DNA of 16,166 nucleotides, from positions 1 through 16,166 of the forward strand of contig CALGUJ010000226.1 of assembly GCA_937902055.1 (NCBI GenBank), in the 5' to 3' direction. The notes under the pieces were generated by a model. It saw only the letters and a program-made list of their open reading frames with translations, was not told the DNA's origin and made no database searches. Positions 1 to 5,734 of the stretch are shown one piece after another. The DNA comes from an uncultured Pelolinea sp. (lineage in GTDB: Bacteria; Chloroflexota; Anaerolineae; Anaerolineales; Anaerolineaceae). The position numbers were made by a program, and so were the translations under genes. Numbering within the stretch: the stretch's first letter is position 1; the number at the start of each line of letters is the position of its first letter.

Positions 1-4
1 TCTT

Positions 5-46
5 TCCTCTCCCAACACTTCGACAAGCTCAGTGATCGGGAGAGGA
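5..46. repeat. Hairpin-forming intergenic repeat
   Basis: An inverted repeat lies downstream of nrdG. The outer arms are TCCTCTCCC (5-13) and GGGAGAGGA (38-46). An inner CACT/AGTG pair (16-19 and 31-34) surrounds the core CTTCGACAAGCTC (18-30). From memory, this core recurs in intergenic regions of many bacterial genomes, so I read it as a REP-like element. It could stabilise the 3' end of the nrdDG message, but no T-run follows the stem on either strand, so it is not a standard intrinsic terminator. Confidence 0.55.
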
Positions 47-49
47 GGA

Positions 50-71
50 AAATCTGCGTTCAGCTGTGTTA
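50..71. repeat. Short dispersed repeat, copy 1
   Basis: AAATCTGCGTTCAGCTG followed by TGTTA resembles the segment at 5662-5684 (15 of the first 17 bases match). Both copies sit just past the 3' end of a minus-strand gene. It looks like a degenerate intergenic repeat of unknown function; two copies in one window are weak proof by themselves. Confidence 0.4.
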
Positions 72-85
72 AGCAGAGATGCCCT

Positions 86-772
86 TCAGCGGACTTCGCA
101 GACCTTCACGAAGCGCTGTAATTTTTCCGCCGCCTGCCGCAGCCAGGTATCCTCTTCATGCCCTGGTTTAACATTTGTGACTTTGGTATTAAACGTGTTT
201 AGTCTTTGCAAATAATATTTTTCCGCCCCACGGATCATCTTCCCGATTTCAAACAAGTCCTCTTCATTCAATAGCGCTCGATCCACGGTGGTGCGGAATT
301 CATAATCCACCCGCCCCCCCAGCAGCAGCGCAACGCTTTCCCGGATCGGTTCAATCGCAAAGTCCACGCCGCAGACGCGCGCGTATTTGCTGAAAGGCGC
401 CTTGACGTCCATGGCCACGTAATCCAACAGCCCGGCCCCGATCAACTCCCTCAGTAAATCGGGGCGGCTGCCGTTGCTATCCAGCTTGAGCGCGAAACCC
501 ATCTCCTTAATCGCGCGCGCAACAACCGGCAGGTCCGCCTGCAGGGTCGGTTCGCCGCCAGTGATGGTGACCGCTTCCAGCAGCCCGCGGCGCTGGCGCA
601 GGAAATCCAGCACGCCCTCCAAAGGGATTTCCGGCGCGTATTGTTCCGGCCAGACCAGTTCGGGGTTGTGGCAATACGGGCAGCGGAAATTGCATCCGCG
701 CGTGAACAGGATGGCGCAGGTCTTGCCGGGATAATCCACCAGCGAGAATTTCTGCAGTCCACCCAGGATCAT
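86..772 (-). CDS. nrdG: Anaerobic ribonucleotide reductase activating protein
   Basis: This radical-SAM activase uses a 4Fe-4S cluster and S-adenosylmethionine to install the glycyl radical on NrdD. The protein is 228 aa. The cluster cysteines C27, C31 and C34 form the CxxxCxxC motif (RGCNFRCPYC), and the SAM-contacting GGEP motif is at about 72-75. The N-terminal stretch GLQKFSLVDYPGK is typical of the NrdG2-type family. The start is the ATG at 772, which overlaps the nrdD stop as ATGA and so implies translational coupling. An open frame continues upstream to 889, but it lies inside nrdD and lacks conserved residues. The gene is the last of the nrdDG operon and so falls under the cobalamin riboswitch ahead of nrdD. 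A pyruvate formate-lyase activase is an alternative, made unlikely by the neighbour. Confidence 0.93.
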   Translation of the reverse strand: MILGGLQKFSLVDYPGKTCAILFTRGCNFRCPYCHNPELVWPEQYAPEIPLEGVLDFLRQRRGLLEAVTITGGEPTLQADLPVVARAIKEMGFALKLDSNGSRPDLLRELIGAGLLDYVAMDVKAPFSKYARVCGVDFAIEPIRESVALLLGGRVDYEFRTTVDRALLNEEDLFEIGKMIRGAEKYYLQRLNTFNTKVTNVKPGHEEDTWLRQAAEKLQRFVKVCEVR

Positions 773-2859
773 GCCGGCACTTTGTAATGCTTGCGCTCTT
801 TGAACTCGGCTTTCTTGCCGTTGTTCCACTGCTTGACCGGGCGCAGGTAACCCACCACGCGCGAGTACACCTCGCAGCTTTCGCCGCATTGGTCACAGAC
901 TTCGACCTCGCCGTTGATGTAGCCGTGGTTCGGGCAGACGCTGAAACTGGGCGTCAACGTGAAATACGGCAGGTGGTAATTTTCGCAGATCTTGCGCACC
1001 AGCTTTTTCACCACAGCCGGATCGTGGATGCGCTCGCCTAGGAAGAAATGCAGCACGGTTCCGCCGGTGTATTTCGCCTGCAGCGAATCCTGCAGATCCA
1101 GCACTTCAAAGATATCCTCGCTGAAATTGACCGGCAGGTGGCTGGAATTGGTGTAGAACGGGTCTTGCACCTGGCGGCCCAGGCCGTTGGCAAAGTGGCA
1201 ATCCTCAAAAGCCCGCTGGTCCAGGATCGCCAGCCGGTAGGAAGTGCCTTCCGCCGGGGTGGCTTCCAGGTTGTAATTGTTGCCGGTTTCCTCCTGGAAT
1301 TCCAGCAGCCGCGTGCGGATATGCTCCAGCACATCCTCGGCCATCTGCTTGCCCTGCGGGCCGGCGATACCTTCGCCCAGCAGGTTCAACAGCGCTTCAT
1401 TCATGCCGATCACGCCGATGGTGGAAAAGTGGTTCTTCCAGTAGCTGCCGTGGCGGCTCTTGATATCGCGCAGGTAGAATTTGGTGTAGGGGTAAAGGTT
1501 ATTTTCGGTATAAATTTCCAGCGCCTTGCGCTTGATCTCCAGGCTTTCCCTGGCCAGCAGCAGTAATTCATCCAGCCGCCGGAAAAAGTCCGCACGGCTC
1601 TTTTGGGTGTAGCCGATGCGCGCCAGGTTGAGCGTGACCACGCCGATCGAGCCGGTCAGCGGGTTGGAGCCGAACAGCCCGCCGCCGCGCTTTTGCAGCA
1701 TGCGGTTGTCGATGCGCAGGCGGCAGCACATGGAACGCGCGTCTTCCGGATTCATGTCGGAGTTAATGAAATTGGAGAAATACGGCAGCCCGTAGCGGGC
1801 GGTGGCTTCCCATAATTGTTTGATCGAATCCCGCTCCCAATTAAAGTCCCTGGTGATGCAATAGGTCGGAATGGGGAAGGTGAACACGCGCCCGTTGGCG
1901 TCGCCCTCGGTCATCACTTCGAGGAAGGCCTCGTTGAAAATATCCATCTCCGCCTGGAATTCTTTATAGGTTTCCGCCTGGGGCTTGCCGCCGATGATGA
2001 CCGCCTGATCGGCGTAATACGAGGGCACGGTCAAGTCCAGCGTGACGTTGGTGAAGGGGGTTTGAAAACCTACGCGCGTGGGTACGTTGATGTTGTAGAT
2101 GAACTCCTGCATGGCCTGCTTGACCTCTGCGAACGTGAGCCGGTCGTAGCGGATGAAGGGCGCCAGCAGGGTATCGAAATTACTGAAAGCCTGCGCCCCG
2201 GCCGCCTCGCCCTGCAGGGTATAGAAAAAGTTGACTACCTGTCCCAGAGCAGTGCGGAAATGTTTGGGCGGGCGGCTGGAGATCTTGCCCTCCACGCCGG
2301 TGAAACCGACCGCCAGCAGATCGTACAAGTCCCAGCCCACACAGTAGACCGATAGCAGGTTCAAATCGTGCAGGTGAAAATCGCCGCGGCTATGCGCCAG
2401 GCGCACCGGCTCGGGATAGACCATGTTCAGCCAGTAATTCTTGGTCACCTCCGAAGACACGTAATAATTTAATCCTTGCAGGGAGAAAGCCATATTGCTG
2501 TTCTCGTTGACCTGCCAGTCGCTGCGGCTGAGGTAATCGTCCACCAGACCGTTGTTCAATTTATTGGCAATCTCGCGCATGCGCTTGTGCTGGTCGCGGT
2601 ACAGGATGTAAGCCTTGGCGGTTTTTTTATAGCGTGAATCCAGCAGCGCGTCTTCCACGATGTCCTGGATCTGCTCGACCCCGGGGATGGTTGACCGGAT
2701 TGCATTGAGCGCCTGGGCGATGACCCTGTCTTTCAACTCCAGCGCCTCGCTCTCGCCGAATTCGCCGGTGGCCCTGCCCGCGTTCCATATCGCGCGCGTG
2801 ATCTTGGCTTCGTCGAACGCAGCCACGCGCCCATCCCGTTTTTTAATCGACAAAAACAT
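769..2859 (-). CDS. nrdD: Anaerobic (class III) ribonucleoside-triphosphate reductase
   Basis: NrdD reduces ribonucleoside triphosphates to deoxyribonucleotides without oxygen, using a glycyl radical made by NrdG. The protein is 696 aa, a normal length. It opens with an ATP-cone allosteric domain (IKKRDGRVAAFDEAKI from about residue 4). The catalytic region includes SMCCRLRIDNR and the loop GGGLFGSNPLTGSIG. The C-terminus carries a zinc-type cysteine cluster (VCPNH, then CDQCGESC) followed by RVVGYLRP, whose Gly670 is the expected radical site. I chose the ATG at 2859 because AGGAGG lies 7 nt upstream and the ATP-cone begins at once. The open frame to 3006 would translate the riboswitch and terminator. 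The gene shares the ATGA overlap with nrdG. The electron donor (formate or thioredoxin-like protein) cannot be told by eye. Confidence 0.96.
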   Translation of the reverse strand: MFLSIKKRDGRVAAFDEAKITRAIWNAGRATGEFGESEALELKDRVIAQALNAIRSTIPGVEQIQDIVEDALLDSRYKKTAKAYILYRDQHKRMREIANKLNNGLVDDYLSRSDWQVNENSNMAFSLQGLNYYVSSEVTKNYWLNMVYPEPVRLAHSRGDFHLHDLNLLSVYCVGWDLYDLLAVGFTGVEGKISSRPPKHFRTALGQVVNFFYTLQGEAAGAQAFSNFDTLLAPFIRYDRLTFAEVKQAMQEFIYNINVPTRVGFQTPFTNVTLDLTVPSYYADQAVIIGGKPQAETYKEFQAEMDIFNEAFLEVMTEGDANGRVFTFPIPTYCITRDFNWERDSIKQLWEATARYGLPYFSNFINSDMNPEDARSMCCRLRIDNRMLQKRGGGLFGSNPLTGSIGVVTLNLARIGYTQKSRADFFRRLDELLLLARESLEIKRKALEIYTENNLYPYTKFYLRDIKSRHGSYWKNHFSTIGVIGMNEALLNLLGEGIAGPQGKQMAEDVLEHIRTRLLEFQEETGNNYNLEATPAEGTSYRLAILDQRAFEDCHFANGLGRQVQDPFYTNSSHLPVNFSEDIFEVLDLQDSLQAKYTGGTVLHFFLGERIHDPAVVKKLVRKICENYHLPYFTLTPSFSVCPNHGYINGEVEVCDQCGESCEVYSRVVGYLRPVKQWNNGKKAEFKERKHYKVPA

Positions 2860-2866
2860 TGCTGAT

Positions 2867-2872
2867 CCTCCT
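2867..2872 (-). promoter_or_regulatory. Strong Shine-Dalgarno of nrdD
   Basis: The minus strand reads AGGAGG 7 nt before the ATG at 2859. This fixes the start of NrdD and shows that the upstream in-frame codons are leader RNA. The site lies just beyond the terminator T-run, so it is transcribed only when the terminator is not formed. Confidence 0.85.
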
Positions 2873-2884
2873 GGTATTTCGAAT

Positions 2885-2940
2885 AAAAACACCGGGCTCG
2901 AAGGCCAGGTGTCCATTGTCAATGGCCTTGCGCGAGCCGG
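2885..2940 (-). terminator. Riboswitch-linked intrinsic terminator in the nrdD leader
   Basis: On the minus strand a long stem pairs CCGGCUCG (2940-2933) and AAGGCCA (2929-2923) with UGGCCUU (2907-2901) and CGAGCCCGG (2900-2892), with a small bulge and an internal loop. UGUUUUU follows (T-run 2889-2885). The loop contains a second small self-complementary segment, CCATTGTCAATGG on the plus strand (2913-2925), which competes with part of the main stem. It begins 4 nt after the aptamer closing stem and ends before the ribosome binding site. This is the usual arrangement for transcription-terminating riboswitches. Confidence 0.85.
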
Positions 2941-2944
2941 GGTA

Positions 2945-3029
2945 AACCTATGCATTGGCATTCGGGATCGGACTATGACCGTTGCGCGACAGTACCGGAA
3001 TCTCACCGGATTTCACCGCATGCCAGGTT
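2945..3029 (-). ncRNA. Cobalamin (B12) riboswitch aptamer
   Basis: The 85-nt minus-strand RNA carries the hallmark cobalamin core: CCGGUGAGAUUCCGG (P4 hairpin), then ACUGUCGCGCAACGGU (P5, where ACUGU pairs with ACGGU across a CGCGCA loop). Nested outer stems close it: AACCU with AGGUU (P1, both ends) and GGCAU with AUGCC (P2). It is compact and lacks the long peripheral P8-P12 arms of the classical btuB type, so it resembles the short class II/variant forms. An intrinsic terminator follows. The family is known to repress B12 uptake and synthesis genes, and also B12-independent isozymes when cobalamin is plentiful. Here it would turn off the class III reductase. Ligand preference (adenosyl- versus aquo/methylcobalamin) cannot be read by eye. 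Confidence 0.85.
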
Positions 3030-3046
3030 GTCAATTTCTATAATTA

Positions 3047-3074
3047 ATATTAGCATATCCATATCGCGCGGCAA
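3047..3074 (-). promoter_or_regulatory. Candidate promoter of nrdDG
   Basis: The minus strand reads TTGCCG (3074-3069), a 16-bp spacer, then TAATAT (3052-3047); each hexamer matches 4 of 6 consensus bases. Transcription would start about 10 nt before the riboswitch aptamer. The location fits, but the match is weak and the region is AT-rich. Confidence 0.3.
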
Positions 3075-3127
3075 TCACATCAAACTTAAATATGTCCGAT
3101 TTTTAACATTGCCGCCAGGGTTATAAA

Positions 3128-3970
3128 ATGATGAAACCAAAACTCGCAATCCAGATCATGCCAATACTTGCATTCACTTTTTCAATCGGGTGCGGACCTG
3201 CTTCTGCAATTCCGAACTTCAACCTGGTCCCAACCCCAACCGCCGAACCTACCCGGTGGGCGCCGCAACCCGGCGACCGCCTGCAGATCCAGTATGCCGA
3301 TTACCCGCCCGACATAACCATCGACGCGCAGGTCTTCGCGCTGGACCTGTTCGAAACGCCCCAATCTTCCATCGATGAGCTGCACGCCGCCGGCAAGAAA
3401 GTGATCTGTTACGTGAGCACCGGCTCCTGGGAGGAATACCGCCCGGACGCGGGCGATTTTCCAGCCGACGCCATCGGCAGTGATTACGAGGGTTGGCCGG
3501 GCGAGAAGTGGCTGGACATCCGCCATTATGAAAAGTTCGCCGGTATCATGCAGGCGCGCTTCGACCTGGCCAAGAACAAGGGCTGCGACGGCATCGACGC
3601 CGATAACATGCAGAATTTTCAGGAAGAAAATACCGGCTTTGAATTTAGCGCGGAAGACCAATTGGCGTACAACATCTGGCTGAGCGAACAAGCCCACCAG
3701 CGCGGGCTGTCCATCGGCCTCAAGAACGATCCCGAACAGGCGCAGGAACTGGTTGGGTACTTCGACTGGTCGCTGATCGAGGATTGCGCCGTTTACGATT
3801 GGTGCGAGCTGCTGCAACCTTTTACGCAAGCCGGCAAAGCGGTCTTCCAGGTTGAGTACAGCGACGAATTCGATTCCGGCGCGCAGTTTTGCGGCGCAGC
3901 CGGGCAGAAGGGTTATTCCGCCTTTTTCAAAAACCGCGAACTGGACGCCTGGGTGGAATTCTGCCCTTAA
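3128..3970 (+). CDS. GH114-like secreted glycosidase (putative lipoprotein)
   Basis: The 280-aa protein looks like the TM1410/endo-alpha-1,4-polygalactosaminidase-like TIM-barrel family (GH114, COG3868), whose studied members act on galactosaminogalactan-type polymers. The N-terminus has a hydrophobic segment (about 7-20) ending in FSIGC, a weak lipobox with Cys22. A low-complexity linker follows (PTPTAEPT, 35-42), then the barrel from about residue 50. Family-like motifs are QIQYADYPPD, VICYVSTGSWEEYRPD (92-107), the acidic cluster CDGIDADNMQ (153-162) and WSLIEDC with E218/D219. Several cysteines (94, 153, 220, 226, 255, 279) may form disulfides outside the membrane. ATG 3128 is preceded only by a weak AGGG. 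The gene diverges from nrdDG and seems monocistronic. The family call is fairly safe; the substrate in this organism is unknown. Confidence 0.8.
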   Translation: MMKPKLAIQIMPILAFTFSIGCGPASAIPNFNLVPTPTAEPTRWAPQPGDRLQIQYADYPPDITIDAQVFALDLFETPQSSIDELHAAGKKVICYVSTGSWEEYRPDAGDFPADAIGSDYEGWPGEKWLDIRHYEKFAGIMQARFDLAKNKGCDGIDADNMQNFQEENTGFEFSAEDQLAYNIWLSEQAHQRGLSIGLKNDPEQAQELVGYFDWSLIEDCAVYDWCELLQPFTQAGKAVFQVEYSDEFDSGAQFCGAAGQKGYSAFFKNRELDAWVEFCP

Positions 3971-4016
3971 GAATCCGTAATCAGGTGTAAAAGCCATTTT
4001 GCTGCGCTTGTGATAC

Positions 4017-4022
4017 TATAAT
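4017..4022 (+). promoter_or_regulatory. -10 box of the glycosyltransferase-rnhB unit
   Basis: A perfect TATAAT sits 27 nt before the TTG start at 4050, giving a predicted start near 4029 and a leader of about 20 nt. No good -35 hexamer is at the right spacing, so another sigma contact or activator may be needed. Confidence 0.5.
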
Positions 4023-4049
4023 CACATTAATTCTAGAAACGGTACCCGA

Positions 4050-4781
4050 TTGAAAAACCCATATCTTTCCATCATCATCCCGGCTTACAACGAAGCCGCC
4101 CGCCTTTCCGCATCGCTGGAAAAGATCGACGCTTTTTTGCGCAATCAAACTTATTCCGCGGAAATCATCGTGGTCGAGAACGGCAGCACAGACGACACTT
4201 TGCAGCTTTGCCGGGCAATGCAAGCGCGCATCAAGAACCTGGTTGTGATCCACGAAGACAAACGCGGCAAGGGCTGGGCGGTCAGGCGCGGCATGCAAGC
4301 CGCCCAAGGCGCATACCGCTTCATCTGCGACGCCGATCTTTCCATGCCGATCGAGGAGCTGCCGCGCTTCTTCCCTCCGCTGCTCGAGGACGCGCCGGTG
4401 GCCATCGCCTCGCGCGAAGCGCCCGGCGCCAGGCGCTACGGCGAGCCGGAATACCGCCACATCATCGGACGGGTCTTCAACTGGATGGTGCGCCTGATCG
4501 TCCTGCCGGAGCTGCAGGATACGCAATGCGGCTTCAAGTGCTTTCGCGCGGACGTGTCGGAGGCAGTTTTCCCGCTGGTCGGCATCACCGGCTGGACCTT
4601 CGACGTGGAGGCGCTGTTCATTGCCCGCCGACTGGGATACGCCATCACGGAGATTCCCATTCCCTGGTATTACAATGCCCACAGCAACATCCGCGTACTG
4701 CGCGATTCGCTGCAAATGGGAACCGACCTGTTTAAAATTCGCTGGAATGCGCTGACAGGAAAATACCATGCGCCGAAATAA
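4050..4781 (+). CDS. GT2 glycosyltransferase, dolichyl-phosphate glucosyltransferase (ALG5/DPM1)-like
   Basis: This 243-aa family 2 glycosyltransferase probably moves a hexose from a nucleotide sugar to a polyprenyl phosphate at the inner face of the membrane, supplying lipid-linked sugar for glycan assembly. The GT-A motifs are clear: SIIIPAYNEAARL (7-19), VVENGSTDDT (41-50), the metal-binding DAD (94-96), QDTQCGFKCFR (156-166) and GWTFDVEALF (181-190), followed by PWYYNAHSNI. This order matches ALG5/DPM1-like proteins rather than cellulose-synthase types. No membrane span is evident, so it is likely peripheral. The start must be TTG at 4050, since it lies directly before the conserved first strand and no upstream ATG or GTG is available; no Shine-Dalgarno is visible. 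The 3' end overlaps rnhB by 14 bp. Confidence 0.87.
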   Translation: MKNPYLSIIIPAYNEAARLSASLEKIDAFLRNQTYSAEIIVVENGSTDDTLQLCRAMQARIKNLVVIHEDKRGKGWAVRRGMQAAQGAYRFICDADLSMPIEELPRFFPPLLEDAPVAIASREAPGARRYGEPEYRHIIGRVFNWMVRLIVLPELQDTQCGFKCFRADVSEAVFPLVGITGWTFDVEALFIARRLGYAITEIPIPWYYNAHSNIRVLRDSLQMGTDLFKIRWNALTGKYHAPK

Positions 4782-5424
4782 AGTAATGGCCTTGCCGGCT
4801 AAACCGCACATCGAATATGAGAAGCGCCTGTGGGCGGACGGCTACCAGGTGGTGGCCGGGTTGGACGAAGCCGGGCGCGGCGCCTGGGCCGGGCCGGTAT
4901 TCGCGGCGGCCGTGGTGCTGCCCAACGACGAACGCATTTGCAGCCTGCTTTCCGGCGTACGCGATTCCAAGCGCATGACCGCGCTGCAGCGCCGCCGCTG
5001 GCAGGACTGCATCAAGTCCGCTTCAGTAGCCTGGGCAGTGGGCAGCGCCGACAACACTGAGATCGATGAATTGGGCATCGTTCCCGCCACCTGCCTGGCC
5101 ATGCGGCGCGCCCTGGAAGAGATCAACAATCCCCCACGCTATCTACTGGTGGATTATCTCAACATCTCGGATTGTTCCGCCCCGCAATTATCCATCCCCA
5201 AGGGCGATTGCCAGTCTTTGAGCATCGCGGCGGCTTCCGTGTTGGCCAAGGTCAGCCGGGATGCTTTTATGACGCAGATGGATGAACAATATCCCGGATA
5301 CGGGTTTGCACAGCACAAAGGCTACGGCACTGCGCTGCACGTTGCCAGTCTGGCGCAAAAAGGTCCTTGCGCGATCCACCGCATGACCTTCCACCCGCTG
5401 AGCAGCGGCTTCCTGACGAACTGA
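4768..5424 (+). CDS. rnhB: Ribonuclease HII
   Basis: RNase HII cuts the RNA strand of RNA/DNA hybrids and removes single ribonucleotides misincorporated in DNA. The protein is 218 aa, normal for the family. Its acidic metal-binding set is present: D33 and E34 in GLDEAGRGAWAGPV, D129 in LLVDYL and D147 in KGDCQS. DSKRM (66-70), SIAAASVLAKVSRD (152-165) and HKGYGT also match. The ATG at 4768 has AGGA 7 nt upstream, inside the end of the glycosyltransferase gene; ATG 4786 is a possible but weaker alternative. The 14-bp overlap implies co-transcription and perhaps translational coupling. The pairing has no obvious functional logic. Confidence 0.95.
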   Translation: MRRNKVMALPAKPHIEYEKRLWADGYQVVAGLDEAGRGAWAGPVFAAAVVLPNDERICSLLSGVRDSKRMTALQRRRWQDCIKSASVAWAVGSADNTEIDELGIVPATCLAMRRALEEINNPPRYLLVDYLNISDCSAPQLSIPKGDCQSLSIAAASVLAKVSRDAFMTQMDEQYPGYGFAQHKGYGTALHVASLAQKGPCAIHRMTFHPLSSGFLTN

Positions 5425-5480
5425 GTGGGGATTTCGTCTGCAAGCTTGAGTGACGGTAGCGTTACCATTTTTCCAGCCAA

Positions 5481-5544
5481 GAGATTGCTTCCTCAAGAGG
5501 ATGCTCCGCGATCGCGATGCTGCGCATCGCTCGCAAAGTCATAC
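5481..5544. repeat. Degenerate intergenic repeat, copy A
   Basis: The segment is framed by GAGATTGCTTC (5481-5491) and GCATCGCTCGCAAAGTCATA, as is copy B at 5619-5660. Inside is a perfect hairpin, GCGATGC-TGC-GCATCGC (5514-5530). From memory, similar 'GAGATTGCTTC...CTCGCAA.GTCAT' units are scattered in intergenic DNA of some Chloroflexota and other genomes. It lies in the gene-free stretch 5425-5734, in which I see no coding region. Confidence 0.55.
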
Positions 5545-5560
5545 TAGGATGTTTGTTTTC

Positions 5561-5587
5561 GCGAGCCGCGTAGCGGCGTGGCGATCT
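5561..5587. repeat. Palindromic segment between repeat copies
   Basis: GCCGC-GTA-GCGGC (5565-5577) forms a small hairpin and is followed by GTGGCGATCTC. It lies between repeat copies A and B and probably belongs to the same composite element. No coding potential is seen. Confidence 0.35.
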
Positions 5588-5618
5588 CATCCCGAATTTT
5601 CATATATGGTCAAAAAAC

Positions 5619-5660
5619 GAGATTGCTTCACTATGCGTAGCATCGTTCGCAAAGTCATAT
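5619..5660. repeat. Degenerate intergenic repeat, copy B
   Basis: This shorter copy has the same ends as copy A: GAGATTGCTTC (5619-5629) and CATCGTTCGCAAAGTCATA (5641-5659). The centre is different but again palindromic (ATGC-GTA-GCAT). Conserved ends with a variable hairpin centre suggest a mobile or recombining short element. Confidence 0.55.
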
Positions 5661-5661
5661 G

Positions 5662-5684
5662 AAATCTGTGTTCATCTGAGGTTA
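5662..5684. repeat. Short dispersed repeat, copy 2
   Basis: AAATCTGTGTTCATCTG followed by AGGTTA resembles the segment at 50-71. It directly abuts repeat copy B and the ATPase terminator. Confidence 0.4.
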
Positions 5685-5716
5685 AAAAAACCGGAAGGAT
5701 TTTTTCCTTCCGGTTT
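5684..5716 (-). terminator. Intrinsic terminator of the calcium ATPase gene
   Basis: A perfect 12-bp stem, AAACCGGAAGGA (5688-5699) with TCCTTCCGGTTT (5705-5716), has a 5-nt T loop. On the minus strand seven T follow (5690-5684). The stem begins 18 bp past the ATPase stop codon. On the plus strand only TTTGATT follows, so weak bidirectional action on transcripts from rnhB is possible. Confidence 0.9.
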
Positions 5717-5734
5717 GATTACTGACAAAGGCTC

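Noticed and set aside
2860..3006. N-terminal extension of NrdD by 49 residues
   Set aside because: It would translate the riboswitch 3' part and the terminator. The ATG at 2859 has a strong AGGAGG and begins the conserved ATP-cone.
3030..3035. TTGACA on the minus strand beside the aptamer, considered as a -35 box
   Set aside because: It abuts the P1 stem, so transcription from it would start inside the aptamer and destroy it.
3182..3997. Long minus-strand open frame (271 codons) opposite the GH114-like gene
   Set aside because: It has no recognisable domain or ribosome binding site, and the opposite frame carries clear family motifs. It is a shadow caused by GC-rich codon use.
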